40,901 bases of DNA from an uncultured Eubacteriales bacterium (GTDB lineage: Bacteria; Bacillota; Clostridia; Christensenellales; Aristaeellaceae), in assembly GCA_900548145.1 (NCBI GenBank), contig URJB01000016.1, positions 1-40,901 on the forward strand. Direction: 5' to 3'. Shown here one piece after another: positions 8,288-15,665 of this stretch. Numbering within the stretch: the stretch's first letter is position 1; every line of letters starts with the position of its first letter. Position numbers and translations under genes: made by a program. A model generated the notes under the pieces. That model ran no database searches. It saw only the letters and a program-made list of their open reading frames with translations, and was not told the DNA's origin.

Positions 8288-9199
8288 ATGCAGTACTTGA
8301 TCCTGACCGGGATGAGCGGCGCGGGCAAGACCGTCGCCATCCGTTATCTGGAAGATCTGGGCGCGCTTTGTGTGGATAACCTGCCGCCCATGATGCTGGT
8401 GCCCTTTATGGAGGCCTGTCAGAACACCAATCTGCACAAGCCCATGATCGCCATCGCGGCGGACGTGCGCTCCGGCGAGTTTTTCGACGCCAAGGCCGTG
8501 ACCCGCATGATCGACGAGGCCCGGCTGGTGGGTTTCCACATCGACACGCTGTTTTTCGAGGCCAGCGACGAGGTACTCATCAACCGTTACAAGGAGACCC
8601 GCCGGGAGCATCCCCTGAGCGGCGAGGGCCTTTCGCTGGAAGAAGCCATCCGGGAGGAGCGCAGCCGCCTGCAGCCCCTGAAGGAAGCGGCGAACCATCT
8701 GTTTGACACCAGCAATCTGCGGCCCCGTGCCCTGCAGAAGATGCTCAATCAGATCGTGCTGCACGCCGGGGAGGAATCTCCCCTGCGGGTGGAGGTACTC
8801 AGCTTCGGCTTCAAGCGGGGCATTCCCCGGGAAGGCGATCTGGTCTTCGACGTGCGCTTCCTGCCCAATCCCTTCTACATTCCCGAGCTGGGCCACCACA
8901 CCGGACTGGATCAGGATGTGAAGGACTTTGTGCTGGGGCACCCCGTCACGAAAGAATTTCTGGAAAAATGCATGGACATGCTCCGCTTCCTGCTGCCCAA
9001 CTACATCAACGAGGGCAAGCATCGGCTGGTGATCGCCATCGGCTGTACCGGCGGCGCGCACCGCAGCGTGGCCATCGCGGAGTATGTGGCCGCCGAGCTT
9101 CAGAAATTGGGCTATGGAGTCAACGTCAACCACCGGGACATTGCGCTGGAGCAGGCTCACTGGGCCGCCCGCAGCGAGTATCAGAAGGGCGAGCCGTAA
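8288..9199 (+). CDS. rapZ: RapZ/YvcJ family nucleotide-binding adapter
   Basis: A 303-residue cytoplasmic P-loop protein. Walker A is GMSGAGKT (residues 8-15) and the family signature IGCTGGAHRSVAIAEYVA lies near the C-terminus. In E. coli RapZ guides RNase E to the small RNA GlmZ and so controls GlmS; in Bacillus YvcJ is a GTPase/ATPase needed for full competence. Either way it is tied to amino-sugar and cell-wall supply, which fits its place behind murB. The usual Firmicutes continuation (yvcK, whiA) is missing: a strong terminator follows at 9216. GAGGTG precedes the ATG at 8288. Confidence 0.95.
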   Translation: MQYLILTGMSGAGKTVAIRYLEDLGALCVDNLPPMMLVPFMEACQNTNLHKPMIAIAADVRSGEFFDAKAVTRMIDEARLVGFHIDTLFFEASDEVLINRYKETRREHPLSGEGLSLEEAIREERSRLQPLKEAANHLFDTSNLRPRALQKMLNQIVLHAGEESPLRVEVLSFGFKRGIPREGDLVFDVRFLPNPFYIPELGHHTGLDQDVKDFVLGHPVTKEFLEKCMDMLRFLLPNYINEGKHRLVIAIGCTGGAHRSVAIAEYVAAELQKLGYGVNVNHRDIALEQAHWAARSEYQKGEP

Positions 9200-9215
9200 C
9201 GTTTCGGTTTTTCAA

Positions 9216-9256
9216 CCCCGTTTTTCCGTCCAGCTTGCGGAAAAGCGGGGTTTTTT
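9216..9256 (+). terminator. Intrinsic terminator of murB-rapZ
   Basis: A 13-bp stem, 9216-9228 with 9238-9250 (one T-G wobble), a 9-nt loop, and six Ts (9251-9256), 17 nt after the rapZ stop. Confidence 0.92.
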
Positions 9257-9366
9257 GATTTGCCCGGTTTCTTCTGTTTCGGGCCAAAACCGGCAAAAAG
9301 TTTGTCAAAAAATGTCAAATTTATTTCGCCGCATCAATCGAAACCTACCATGAAATAGCAGATTCG

Positions 9367-9395
9367 TTGACAAGTCATGACGCGCATGTTATACT
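9367..9395 (+). promoter_or_regulatory. Sigma-A type promoter for the MBL-fold gene
   Basis: -35 TTGACA (9367-9372), 17-nt spacer, -10 TATACT (9390-9395) with extended TGT. The transcript would start near 9402, leaving a leader of about 160 nt that contains the short inverted repeat AATGTT-cctt-AACATT (9469-9484). Confidence 0.8.
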
Positions 9396-9562
9396 TGCAA
9401 CAGTTTTCAGGCGAAATGAGGCGGCATTTTACCGGCATTTCAAGTCCTGCAAGGGCATACGGCGTTTCAATGTTCCTTAACATTTTGTAATATATCAATT
9501 TCATATTCCGTGCAGGGAAGGGGTATATTACACGATGAACAGGCAATATGGAGGCGTCGGTA

Positions 9563-10441
9563 TTGGAGAAGCAGCTTAAAATCGTATACTACTACAACAG
9601 CGGGTTTTCGGTGCAGGTGGGCAGCACGCTGTTCATCTTCGACTACTGGGAAGGCGAAAATCGGAGCCTTTCCGCGTCAGTCCGCATCCGGCCGGAGCTG
9701 TTGAAGGCCTACGAACGCATCTACGTCTTCATCAGCCACGCCCACCCCGACCATCTGGATCCCGTGGTATACACGTGGGCCAAGGAAGGGCTGCCCATTA
9801 CCTACATCGTTTCCAGCGATATGCCCATCGGCACCATCGGCAAGCGGCTGGCGCCCCTGCAGGAAAAGCAGCTGACGCAGGACATCTGGGTCAAGGCCTA
9901 TCAGTCCACCGATCTGGGCGTGGCCTTTCTGGTGGAGGCCTACGGGCTGCGCATTTTCCACGCGGGCGACCTGAATCTCTGGCACTGGCGGCAGGAAAGC
10001 ACTCTGCGGGAGATCGAAGCCGCCGAAAAGGATTTCTACGACGCGCTGGAGCCCCTGAAGGGCGAGCACATCGATGTAGCCATGTTCCCGGTGGACCCCC
10101 GGCAGGGGCTGATGTACGACGCGGGCGCGAACCACTTCATCCTGACCGAGAAGCCGCGGGTCTTTATTCCCATGCACTGGCAGGACCGGCCCGAAGTGGC
10201 CATCGACTTTGCCCGCCGGGCCAAGACCGCCCAGACGGAGGTGTTGGCCATGGTCAAGCCGGGCACGGTGGCGAACCTGACCTTCACGGACGATCTGCTG
10301 GACATCCATGTCATCGAGCCCCCCAAGGATCTGGAGGACCTCCCCCCCACCCCCATGCGCCGTCCCGCCCTCTACGACCTCAACGGCGAGACCGATCCCT
10401 TCCAGGACACCGATCTCCCCGTCGACATCCAAGGGGGCTGA
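9563..10441 (+). CDS. MBL-fold metal-dependent hydrolase
   Basis: A protein of about 292 residues with a metallo-beta-lactamase fold. The metal site HAHPDH is at about residues 59-64 (FISHAHPDHLDP), the second metal-bridging aspartate is likely in FHAGDLNLW, and a late histidine is in FIPMHWQD. Such single-domain cytoplasmic proteins (UlaG/L-ascorbate-6-phosphate-lactonase-like and others) hydrolyse varied substrates; none can be assigned here. I place the start at TTG 9563 because GGAGG (9550-9554) sits 8 nt upstream; the in-frame ATG at 9548 would lie on top of that site and has no site of its own. The C-terminus is low-complexity and its stop codon falls in the centre of a repeat palindrome (10431-10449). 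Confidence 0.85.
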   Translation: MEKQLKIVYYYNSGFSVQVGSTLFIFDYWEGENRSLSASVRIRPELLKAYERIYVFISHAHPDHLDPVVYTWAKEGLPITYIVSSDMPIGTIGKRLAPLQEKQLTQDIWVKAYQSTDLGVAFLVEAYGLRIFHAGDLNLWHWRQESTLREIEAAEKDFYDALEPLKGEHIDVAMFPVDPRQGLMYDAGANHFILTEKPRVFIPMHWQDRPEVAIDFARRAKTAQTEVLAMVKPGTVANLTFTDDLLDIHVIEPPKDLEDLPPTPMRRPALYDLNGETDPFQDTDLPVDIQGG

Positions 10442-10613
10442 GCCCCCTTTCGGACTGCGCGCCATAGGCGCGCAGGGGCGTAGGGAGACATGAAAGTTGA
10501 CCGGGGTTTTACCGCCGCTCGGCGACAGGCCTCGCGGCTCGCCGGTCTGGTGTGGTTTCCTTGTTTGTTGAATAGAAAAGACCGCCATTCGGCGACAGGC
10601 CTCATGGCTCGCA
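10431..10613 (+). repeat. Structured repeat, copy 1 (overlaps the MBL gene 3' end)
   Basis: Four parts in order: a palindrome AAGGGGGCT-g-AGCCCCCTT (10431-10449); a hairpin CTGCGCGCC-ata-GGCGCGCAG (10455-10475); a conserved segment AGACATG... to GGGGTTTTACCGCCG (10486 on); and two loop hairpins, GCCGC-tc-GGC-gacag-GCC-tc-GCGGC (10514-10538) and the same plan with GCCAT/ATGGC arms (10584-10608). The last 128 bp (10486-10613) are about 92% identical, without gaps, to 10672-10799. The first palindrome contains the TGA of the MBL gene. The orientation shown is that in which the element follows the gene. Confidence 0.8.
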
Positions 10614-10614
10614 C

Positions 10615-10799
10615 AAGGGGCAGTGCCCCTTGACCCCACATCGCGTCCATAGGGCGCGGAGGACGCTCGACAGACATGGAGCTTGGCCTGGGTTTTACCG
10701 CCGCTCGGCGACGGGCCTCACGGCTCGCCGGTCTGGTGTGGTTTCCTTGTTTGTTGAATAGAAAAGGCCGCCATTCGGCAACGGGCCTCATGGCTCGCA
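10615..10799 (+). repeat. Structured repeat, copy 2 (tandem)
   Basis: Same plan as copy 1: palindrome AAGGGGCA-g-TGCCCCTT (10615-10631); a weaker hairpin CGCGTCC-ata-GGGCGCG with one T-G pair; the conserved block 10672-10799; and loop hairpins at 10700-10724 (one C-A mismatch in the outer arm) and 10770-10794. It starts directly after copy 1, giving a 186-bp period. No gene lies between the copies. Confidence 0.8.
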
Positions 10800-10911
10800 A
10801 CAAAGACCAACGTGGATATAAAATCCCGCTGGCCTTTTGTGTTACAAGAATATCCAGGCCGCGACGAAGCATCCCAAGCAACGCGCTGATTGAGTAAACA
10901 TAGCATCAACC

Positions 10912-10944
10912 GCAGTGAAAAAAACAAGCCTGTTTTTTTGCTGC
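10912..10944. other. A/T hairpin, terminator-like on both strands
   Basis: GCAG (10912-10915) and CTGC (10941-10944) enclose AAAAAAACA (10918-10926) and TGTTTTTTT (10931-10939) around loop AGCC. It lies in the gene-free region after the tandem repeats and could stop leftover transcription from either side. Confidence 0.5.
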
Positions 10945-11053
10945 AAAACCAGCCAAGTTACGCCGTAACATCCCAACTGGCTTTCCTTTGAGTCTGCCCA
11001 GCGCCACCTGCGGGGGAGCAGAGCGGCGATAGGCAGCGGAGGGAAAAAGGCCC

Positions 11054-11161
11054 GCCCATTTTGACGGCGGAAAAAGGCGAGCACGAGCGCGCTCCAAGAG
11101 CTGGTGAAAGCTGCCCAACTCCATTGCGCGCGACATTGCGAGCCCCGCCGTCAAAATGGGC
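11054..11161. other. Long-range inverted repeat, possible structured RNA
   Basis: GCCCATTTTGACGGCGG (11054-11070) pairs perfectly over 17 bp with 11145-11161. The 74-nt interior contains the palindrome GAGCGCGCTC and other GC-rich complementary pieces, so the whole can fold as a closed multi-branched structure of about 108 nt. No gene, promoter or transposase is associated. It could be a non-coding RNA, a miniature element or a repeat fragment. Confidence 0.5.
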
Positions 11162-11208
11162 AATAAAGGGCTTTTTCCCGGAGTCGCCGTGCCGCTGGCT
11201 TTCTTTTG

Positions 11209-11242
11209 CACACTTTTCTTTCGCCAACGAAAGAAAAGTGTG
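11209..11242. other. Perfect 15-bp hairpin at the edge of the dispersed repeat
   Basis: CACACTTTTCTTTCG (11209-11223) pairs with 11228-11242 around loop CCAA. It directly precedes repeat block B at 11246. There is no trailing T-tract on the plus strand, so it is not a simple terminator. Confidence 0.65.
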
Positions 11243-11245
11243 AAC

Positions 11246-11554
11246 GCCCCATAGGGCTGCAAGCCCTGCTCCCGCGCCGTAGTCGGCGCGTCATGCATCC
11301 GTGCAAGGGGACTGCGCCTGCGGGCGCACCAAAGGGCTTTCCGTTCGCCCTTTGGAAACCTTCGGGCACTGAAGTTAGCGAGAACCCCATAGAACGGTAA
11401 GTCCAAATCTGCGTCGGAATCAACGCATCAGACCTCCGGCGAAGATTTCCTTACGGCAAAGCTGGTGTGCACCGTTACAAGCAGGGGGCTTTCCTCGGGA
11501 CAAACAATCGCGTGGCTCGCACTGCCGTGCATCCTGCTTGTTATTTGCCTGAAC
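11246..11554. repeat. Dispersed hairpin-rich repeat, B-A-C unit
   Basis: Second copy of the repeat at the window start: block B 11246-11293, block A 11330-11376 with hairpin CCAAAGGGC/GCCCTTTGG (11329-11353), and block C 11516-11554. Between A and C this copy has about 70 bp more than the copy at 1-155. Translations in all frames are arginine-rich and look non-coding. Confidence 0.7.
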
Positions 11555-11909
11555 TCCGGGTCGCTAACCTCCTCGGCCCTTATAACAAAAAAACATTTTT
11601 AAGAATCTAGGCTTTCCTCAAAATAACTGCTCGCCGCACCACCGTGTGCTTCACCATACCAGCACCTAAACCAGCTTCGTCCAATGCCCGATTTCCCTCA
11701 GCAAAGCTAAAACCCAATCGACAATTTTCTCTAATTTTCCACATTTTTCTTTATAGAAATGCAATGGAAATACTTTTGCAATACACTAGTTTTTTTTTTT
11801 TTTTTTTTTTTAGAAATGTAATATTTTCGTAATGTAACTAAGATATAATACTTTTGGAGTTGGGATGGATGCATGTCTTCGTCGGTTTCTCCCCGACCCT
11901 TCTTTCTTA
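11555..11909. other. Gene-free AT-rich stretch with a 22-T homopolymer
   Basis: No open frame with a ribosome site. The composition turns sharply AT-rich from about 11720. A run of 22 Ts occupies 11790-11811. A TATAAT-like hexamer in GATATAATAC (near 11844) has no convincing -35. I see nothing else that can be named. Confidence 0.6.
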
Positions 11910-11962
11910 AAACGCCGCACGCCAGCGGGATGCGGATCACCTGGTGGCATTCTGCGGCGTTT
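11910..11962. other. Nested inverted repeat downstream of degV
   Basis: AAACGCCGCA (11910-11919) pairs with TGCGGCGTTT (11953-11962); inside, CCAG and CTGG can pair as well. It may be a second terminator or a small structured element on either strand; no gene is linked to it. Confidence 0.4.
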
Positions 11963-11972
11963 CCCCAAAAGA

Positions 11973-12003
11973 GAAGAGCTGCCTTTGCAGCAGGCAGCTC
12001 TTC
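11973..12003 (-). terminator. Intrinsic terminator downstream of degV
   Basis: A perfect 12-bp stem GAAGAGCTGCCT (11973-11984) with 11992-12003 and a 7-nt loop. On the minus strand it is followed by TCTTTT; on the plus strand by TTGTTTTT, so it could work in both directions. A small hairpin CCCCC-tgac-GGGGG with a T-run (12012-12032) lies between it and the degV stop. Confidence 0.75.
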
Positions 12004-12030
12004 TTGTTTTTCCCCCTGACGGGGGCTTTT

Positions 12031-12876
12031 TTATTTCCTCATAAAGAGAATCCCCAGCGTGTTGGGCCCGCAGTGGCTCGTCACCGTAGAGCCTGCGTCC
12101 GTCTCCAAAATTTCCGCAAAGGGCGGCTCGTGCTGCAGCAGCAGCTCCTTCACCGCCTGTACGTCCGCAGGATCGCACTCGGTATGGGTAATGAAGATTC
12201 GATAGGGATCCACATCGTCCCGGCCAGCCAGACGATCCTCCACATAATTCAAAAGCACCTGACGGAAACGTCCGCGATATTTCTTGGTAGGCGCCATTTT
12301 GCCGCCCATGACCTCAATGCAGGGTTTCAGATGCAGCACGTTGGCCCCCATCATGGTAATGGCGCTGCAGCGGCCGCCCTTGTGCATATAGTCCAGCCGA
12401 TCCAGAATGAAGCTGGCCTCCACCTTGTTGGTCAGTCGGGTGCATTCCTCGTAGATTTCCTTGGCGGAAGCGCCGGCCCTGGCCATTTCCGCGCCCTTCA
12501 GTACCAACAGTCCCTGCCCGGAGGACAGATTCCGGCTGTCCACGACGTACACCTCGTCCATTTCCTGTGCGGCGGCGCAGGCGTTCTGATAGCAGCTGGA
12601 AAATTCGCTGCTGATGCAGTAATGTACGATCGAGTACCCCTTTTCCCGCCAACTGCGGAACACGCGAACGTATTCTTCGGTGTTGACGGCGCTGGTCTTG
12701 GGCAGCTCCTTGCATTCCGCTACATGCTGATAGATCTTCGCCGGGGTCACTTCGATACCGTCGCGGCCCGTGAAATCGCCCAGGATCACGGAAAGCGGCA
12801 CAATTTCGATGTCATAGCGGCTGACCAGTTCCGACGAGAGGTCGCAGGTGCTGTCGGAAATGATTTTAACGTTCAT
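12031..12876 (-). CDS. DegV family fatty-acid-binding protein
   Basis: A 281-residue cytoplasmic protein with the DegV N-terminal signature KIISDSTCDLSSELV, the mid-protein PKTSAVNTEEY motif, SSEFSSCYQNA and the LDRLDYMHKGGRCS block. DegV proteins bind a single fatty acid in a deep cleft; FakB proteins of this family present fatty acids to FakA kinase, but FakA is not encoded here, so the specific role is open. The ATG at 12876 has GGGAGG upstream. The gene is alone between its own promoter and terminator. Confidence 0.93.
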   Translation of the reverse strand: MNVKIISDSTCDLSSELVSRYDIEIVPLSVILGDFTGRDGIEVTPAKIYQHVAECKELPKTSAVNTEEYVRVFRSWREKGYSIVHYCISSEFSSCYQNACAAAQEMDEVYVVDSRNLSSGQGLLVLKGAEMARAGASAKEIYEECTRLTNKVEASFILDRLDYMHKGGRCSAITMMGANVLHLKPCIEVMGGKMAPTKKYRGRFRQVLLNYVEDRLAGRDDVDPYRIFITHTECDPADVQAVKELLLQHEPPFAEILETDAGSTVTSHCGPNTLGILFMRK

Positions 12877-12909
12877 CGTGTTCCCTCCCTGTTTTATTGC
12901 AGGTTACGA

Positions 12910-12939
12910 AATTTATCATACCCATTCGGAGGTTGTCAA
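12910..12939 (-). promoter_or_regulatory. Promoter for degV
   Basis: Minus strand: consensus -35 TTGACA (12934-12939), 18-nt spacer, -10 TAAATT (12910-12915) with extended TGA. The start would fall near 12903, about 27 nt before the ATG. Confidence 0.7.
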
Positions 12940-12995
12940 TCAATAGGCTTCCTTCCAAAAATGCACAAAATTTTTTCATTTCGTCTCTTATGTCC

Positions 12996-13028
12996 AAAAA
13001 AATCCCCCTTGGCATACCAAAGGGGATT
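12996..13028 (-). terminator. Intrinsic terminator of the SBP-permease-MFP operon
   Basis: AATCCCCCTTGG (13001-13012) pairs with 13017-13028 with one internal mismatch and loop CATA, followed on the minus strand by seven Ts (12996-13002, partly within the stem base). It lies 9 nt after the stop of the last operon gene. Confidence 0.88.
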
Positions 13029-13036
13029 CGGGAAAA

Positions 13037-14272
13037 TCAGGAATCCTTCTTGTCCGGCCGCACCGGCTTTTCCTGAAGCAATGGCAGACGATTCAGCTCC
13101 TGCCGAACACCGCCCCACAGGCAGCCCAGCGCCAGCGCCCCAAAGCCGCAGGCCCAGCCCATCAGGCGGCTGTAAAACCGCGCCCGCAAGAGCTCCGGCG
13201 TGCGGAGCTCCATCACAGTGGCCGTGTCCTGCCACACGTTCCAAAAGGCGGCGGCAATGTCCTTGGGCTCTACCAGCACGGCGGGCACCCACTCCGGGAA
13301 GGTGAATACCGGCTGGATCAGCACAACGAACAGCCCCGCCAGCGCGGCCACACAGGCAGCATAGCCGATCGCCAGCCCCACTGCACGAAGCAGCAGCCAG
13401 CCCAGCAGCCGGGCGGCATATTCCTCCCGAATCTTGCGCCGCCACGCGGCGCATACCCGGGAAAACAGCCGGTTCAATATGCGGATGAGGGACAGCGCCA
13501 GCACCCAGCCGGAAATGACCAACAAAAGCCGCAAAGGCATCTTGCCGTTCATGCTTTCCTTAGGCAGACTGTGGGTGGAGCCGCTTTCCGACAGCTGTTT
13601 TGCGGCGCTCTGAAACGCAGCCCAGCCGCCCGCACCCTTCACCGGTTTGCCCTCGAAGATCACGCAGCTCATGACCTGCGTGGAAGACACCAGCGAACGG
13701 TAGGGCACGTACAGGCTGTATTCCTCCTGATCGCCCACCCGCTTTTGATCCCGTACAATGCCGATCACGCGGTATTTTTCGCCGGAAAGAACGATCTCCT
13801 CGCTCAGGGGCTCGGCGTACTGAAACAGCGCCACGGCCAGCTGCTCATCCAAAAGGGCGACTTTTTCGCCGTAGGTGTACTCGTCCGGGTAAAAATAGCG
13901 GCCTGTGTACAGCGCGAAAGGCTCCACGGACAGATAGTTCTCGTCGAGCCCTACGAGCCGCGCGGAGGCAGCGTTTTCCCCCTCGCCGGTTTCCACTGTG
14001 GCGGGCTGGGCCACCGCATACAGGGTGGTCGGCTCGCAGGAGCCGTCCAGCGCCGTATCCGCCGACTCCTTTTTGTCCACCAAGTCCCGCAGGTAACGGT
14101 TCACCGGTTGACCGCCCTCGGTTTCCGCCAGCTGCTCTCCCGGAAGAAACACATGCTGATAAACGCCGGGAAGGCCGTTCAGCTCCACCGCCGCATAAAC
14201 GATCACCGCCACGGCCAGCGCCAGCAGAAACAGCAGTTTTCCGCGGTCTTTCCAAAATGCTTTGATTGCCAT
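13037..14272 (-). CDS. MacB-core/FtsX-like membrane protein
   Basis: A 411-residue protein: one membrane segment at about 12-30; an extracytoplasmic region (about 31-260) with MacB periplasmic-core features (FYPDEYTYGEKVALLDEQLA, SGEKYRVIGIVRD, YVPYRSLVSS); then three or four C-terminal membrane segments. This is the layout of ABC exporter permeases of the MacB/LolCE type, but no ATPase is encoded in this operon. It follows the membrane-fusion gene by 17 nt with GGGGAGCGG before the ATG at 14272, so the two probably form a MacA/MacB-like envelope pair. Substrate unknown. Confidence 0.75.
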   Translation of the reverse strand: MAIKAFWKDRGKLLFLLALAVAVIVYAAVELNGLPGVYQHVFLPGEQLAETEGGQPVNRYLRDLVDKKESADTALDGSCEPTTLYAVAQPATVETGEGENAASARLVGLDENYLSVEPFALYTGRYFYPDEYTYGEKVALLDEQLAVALFQYAEPLSEEIVLSGEKYRVIGIVRDQKRVGDQEEYSLYVPYRSLVSSTQVMSCVIFEGKPVKGAGGWAAFQSAAKQLSESGSTHSLPKESMNGKMPLRLLLVISGWVLALSLIRILNRLFSRVCAAWRRKIREEYAARLLGWLLLRAVGLAIGYAACVAALAGLFVVLIQPVFTFPEWVPAVLVEPKDIAAAFWNVWQDTATVMELRTPELLRARFYSRLMGWACGFGALALGCLWGGVRQELNRLPLLQEKPVRPDKKDS

Positions 14273-14289
14273 CACTGTCCGCTCCCCGG

Positions 14290-15651
14290 TCACTCCGTAT
14301 ATTCCATCACAGGCTTGCCGTCCTCCACGGTGCGGTCGGCCTTGTCGATGATCTGCTGCCACCCCAGGTCTTCTTCCACGCTGACCTGGGTGTCACTGCG
14401 GTCGATGACGGTGACGGCGGTCTTTTTGGCCGTCATGCCGGAAGAAGACAGCACGCCGCCATAGTTGTACTGAGCCACGAAAACGTACTCCGTGCCGCCC
14501 TCAGAGCGCAGGGCCGACGCGGGTATAATGGTGGCGTTCTTCCGGGAGCGGAAGACGATCTTCGCGTCGATGCTGCCGTTCTCCATCAGCTTGCTCATGC
14601 CGCCTGCGGCGTAGAGAATATCGTCGGTCATTTCCATCTCCGCGTATTTGCGGCCGTCGCTGTCGTTAACGATCTGGCTGACCTTGGTGCGGTAGGTGCT
14701 GTAATCGCCCTGCACCTCCACCTTCGCGCCCTCGCTCACGTCCTTTTTCAGGTCGGTCACGTCTGCCCGAAGCACGGGCTTATCCTCTTCCTTGGCGATG
14801 GTATACAGGATCTTGTCCCCCGAATACACGTCGCCGCTTTTGATGTCCAGCCCCACCACATAACCGGCGCTGGAGGCCGTCACAACGCTCATGCTCTGCT
14901 GAGCCTCCTGCAGGGCCACCATGCTGTCGGAAAGCTGCTCCATTTCCTTCACCAGCGCGTTGCGGTTCTTAATGTACTTGAATACGTCGTCGGCTACCTT
15001 GATCTTCTTGTTTTCGTAGCTGTCGAAGAAATCCTGCCGAGCTTGATCGAAATTCTGCTTGGCCGTAACGGCGGCGCGGATCAGGGAGGTCACTTCGCTG
15101 CTGGCCTTGGCGGACTGGGCTTTCGCCAGCCACGTGCTCTGGTCATAGCTCAGTTCCAGCCCCTCCTTAGCGGCGGCCAGACGAGCCTTGCTTTCCGCTT
15201 CGGACAGCGCGTCCTGCTTGGCGATCATATCGTCGTACAGATCGTTCTGCATACTCTGCTTGCTGTTTTTGCGGTTGGTGATGTCCAGCTCGATCAGCTC
15301 CTGCGCCTTTTTGGCGTAGCTGTCCGTCAGTTCCTTTTCCTTCTTGTCGTAATCGTTGATAACGGCGGTCAGGATGGTGTCGCCCTTTTCTACATACAAA
15401 CCGGTCTTTACGTAAACCTTATCCACCGTAATGGGATAATCCTTGGCTTTGGTCAGGGTGATCTCCGTTTTTACGGGGAAATAGGGCGACAGTGCCACGG
15501 CCACCTTCTGCTCGATGCGCCCAACATCCGCCGTCACCAGCTTCACCTTGGGGGTGGTGATGGTCTGGATGGTGCGGGAGAAGTACATGCAGACGGCGAT
15601 GGCCGCCGCCAGAATCAAGAACGCCTTGAGAACCTTGCTTTTCTTGCTCAT
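14290..15651 (-). CDS. HlyD-type membrane-fusion (periplasmic adaptor) protein
   Basis: A 453-residue protein with a short N-terminal anchor (about 9-25), a lipoyl/barrel-sandwich half before a long helical hairpin (about 95-250, rich in Lys/Glu/Ala and predicted coiled coil), a second half (SSAGYVVGLDIKSGDVYSGD), then a beta-barrel (about 290-400; VSEGAKVEVQGDYSTYRTKV). This is the layout of RND/MacA-type adaptors, which in Gram-positive cells work with ABC permeases. The ATG at 15651 has AGGAGAG upstream. It follows the permease gene by 14 nt. A MacB-like partner follows, but no ATPase does. Confidence 0.82.
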   Translation of the reverse strand: MSKKSKVLKAFLILAAAIAVCMYFSRTIQTITTPKVKLVTADVGRIEQKVAVALSPYFPVKTEITLTKAKDYPITVDKVYVKTGLYVEKGDTILTAVINDYDKKEKELTDSYAKKAQELIELDITNRKNSKQSMQNDLYDDMIAKQDALSEAESKARLAAAKEGLELSYDQSTWLAKAQSAKASSEVTSLIRAAVTAKQNFDQARQDFFDSYENKKIKVADDVFKYIKNRNALVKEMEQLSDSMVALQEAQQSMSVVTASSAGYVVGLDIKSGDVYSGDKILYTIAKEEDKPVLRADVTDLKKDVSEGAKVEVQGDYSTYRTKVSQIVNDSDGRKYAEMEMTDDILYAAGGMSKLMENGSIDAKIVFRSRKNATIIPASALRSEGGTEYVFVAQYNYGGVLSSSGMTAKKTAVTVIDRSDTQVSVEEDLGWQQIIDKADRTVEDGKPVMEYTE

Positions 15652-15665
15652 GGGAGTCTCTCCTG

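Noticed and set aside
10431..10799. CRISPR array or insertion sequence at the tandem repeats
   Set aside because: The two repeated units are 186 bp apart without variable spacers, and no cas gene or transposase is present.
10372..11423. Several short Arg/Ser-rich frames on both strands
   Set aside because: They translate the structured repeats in several frames equally well, have no ribosome sites and show no domain.
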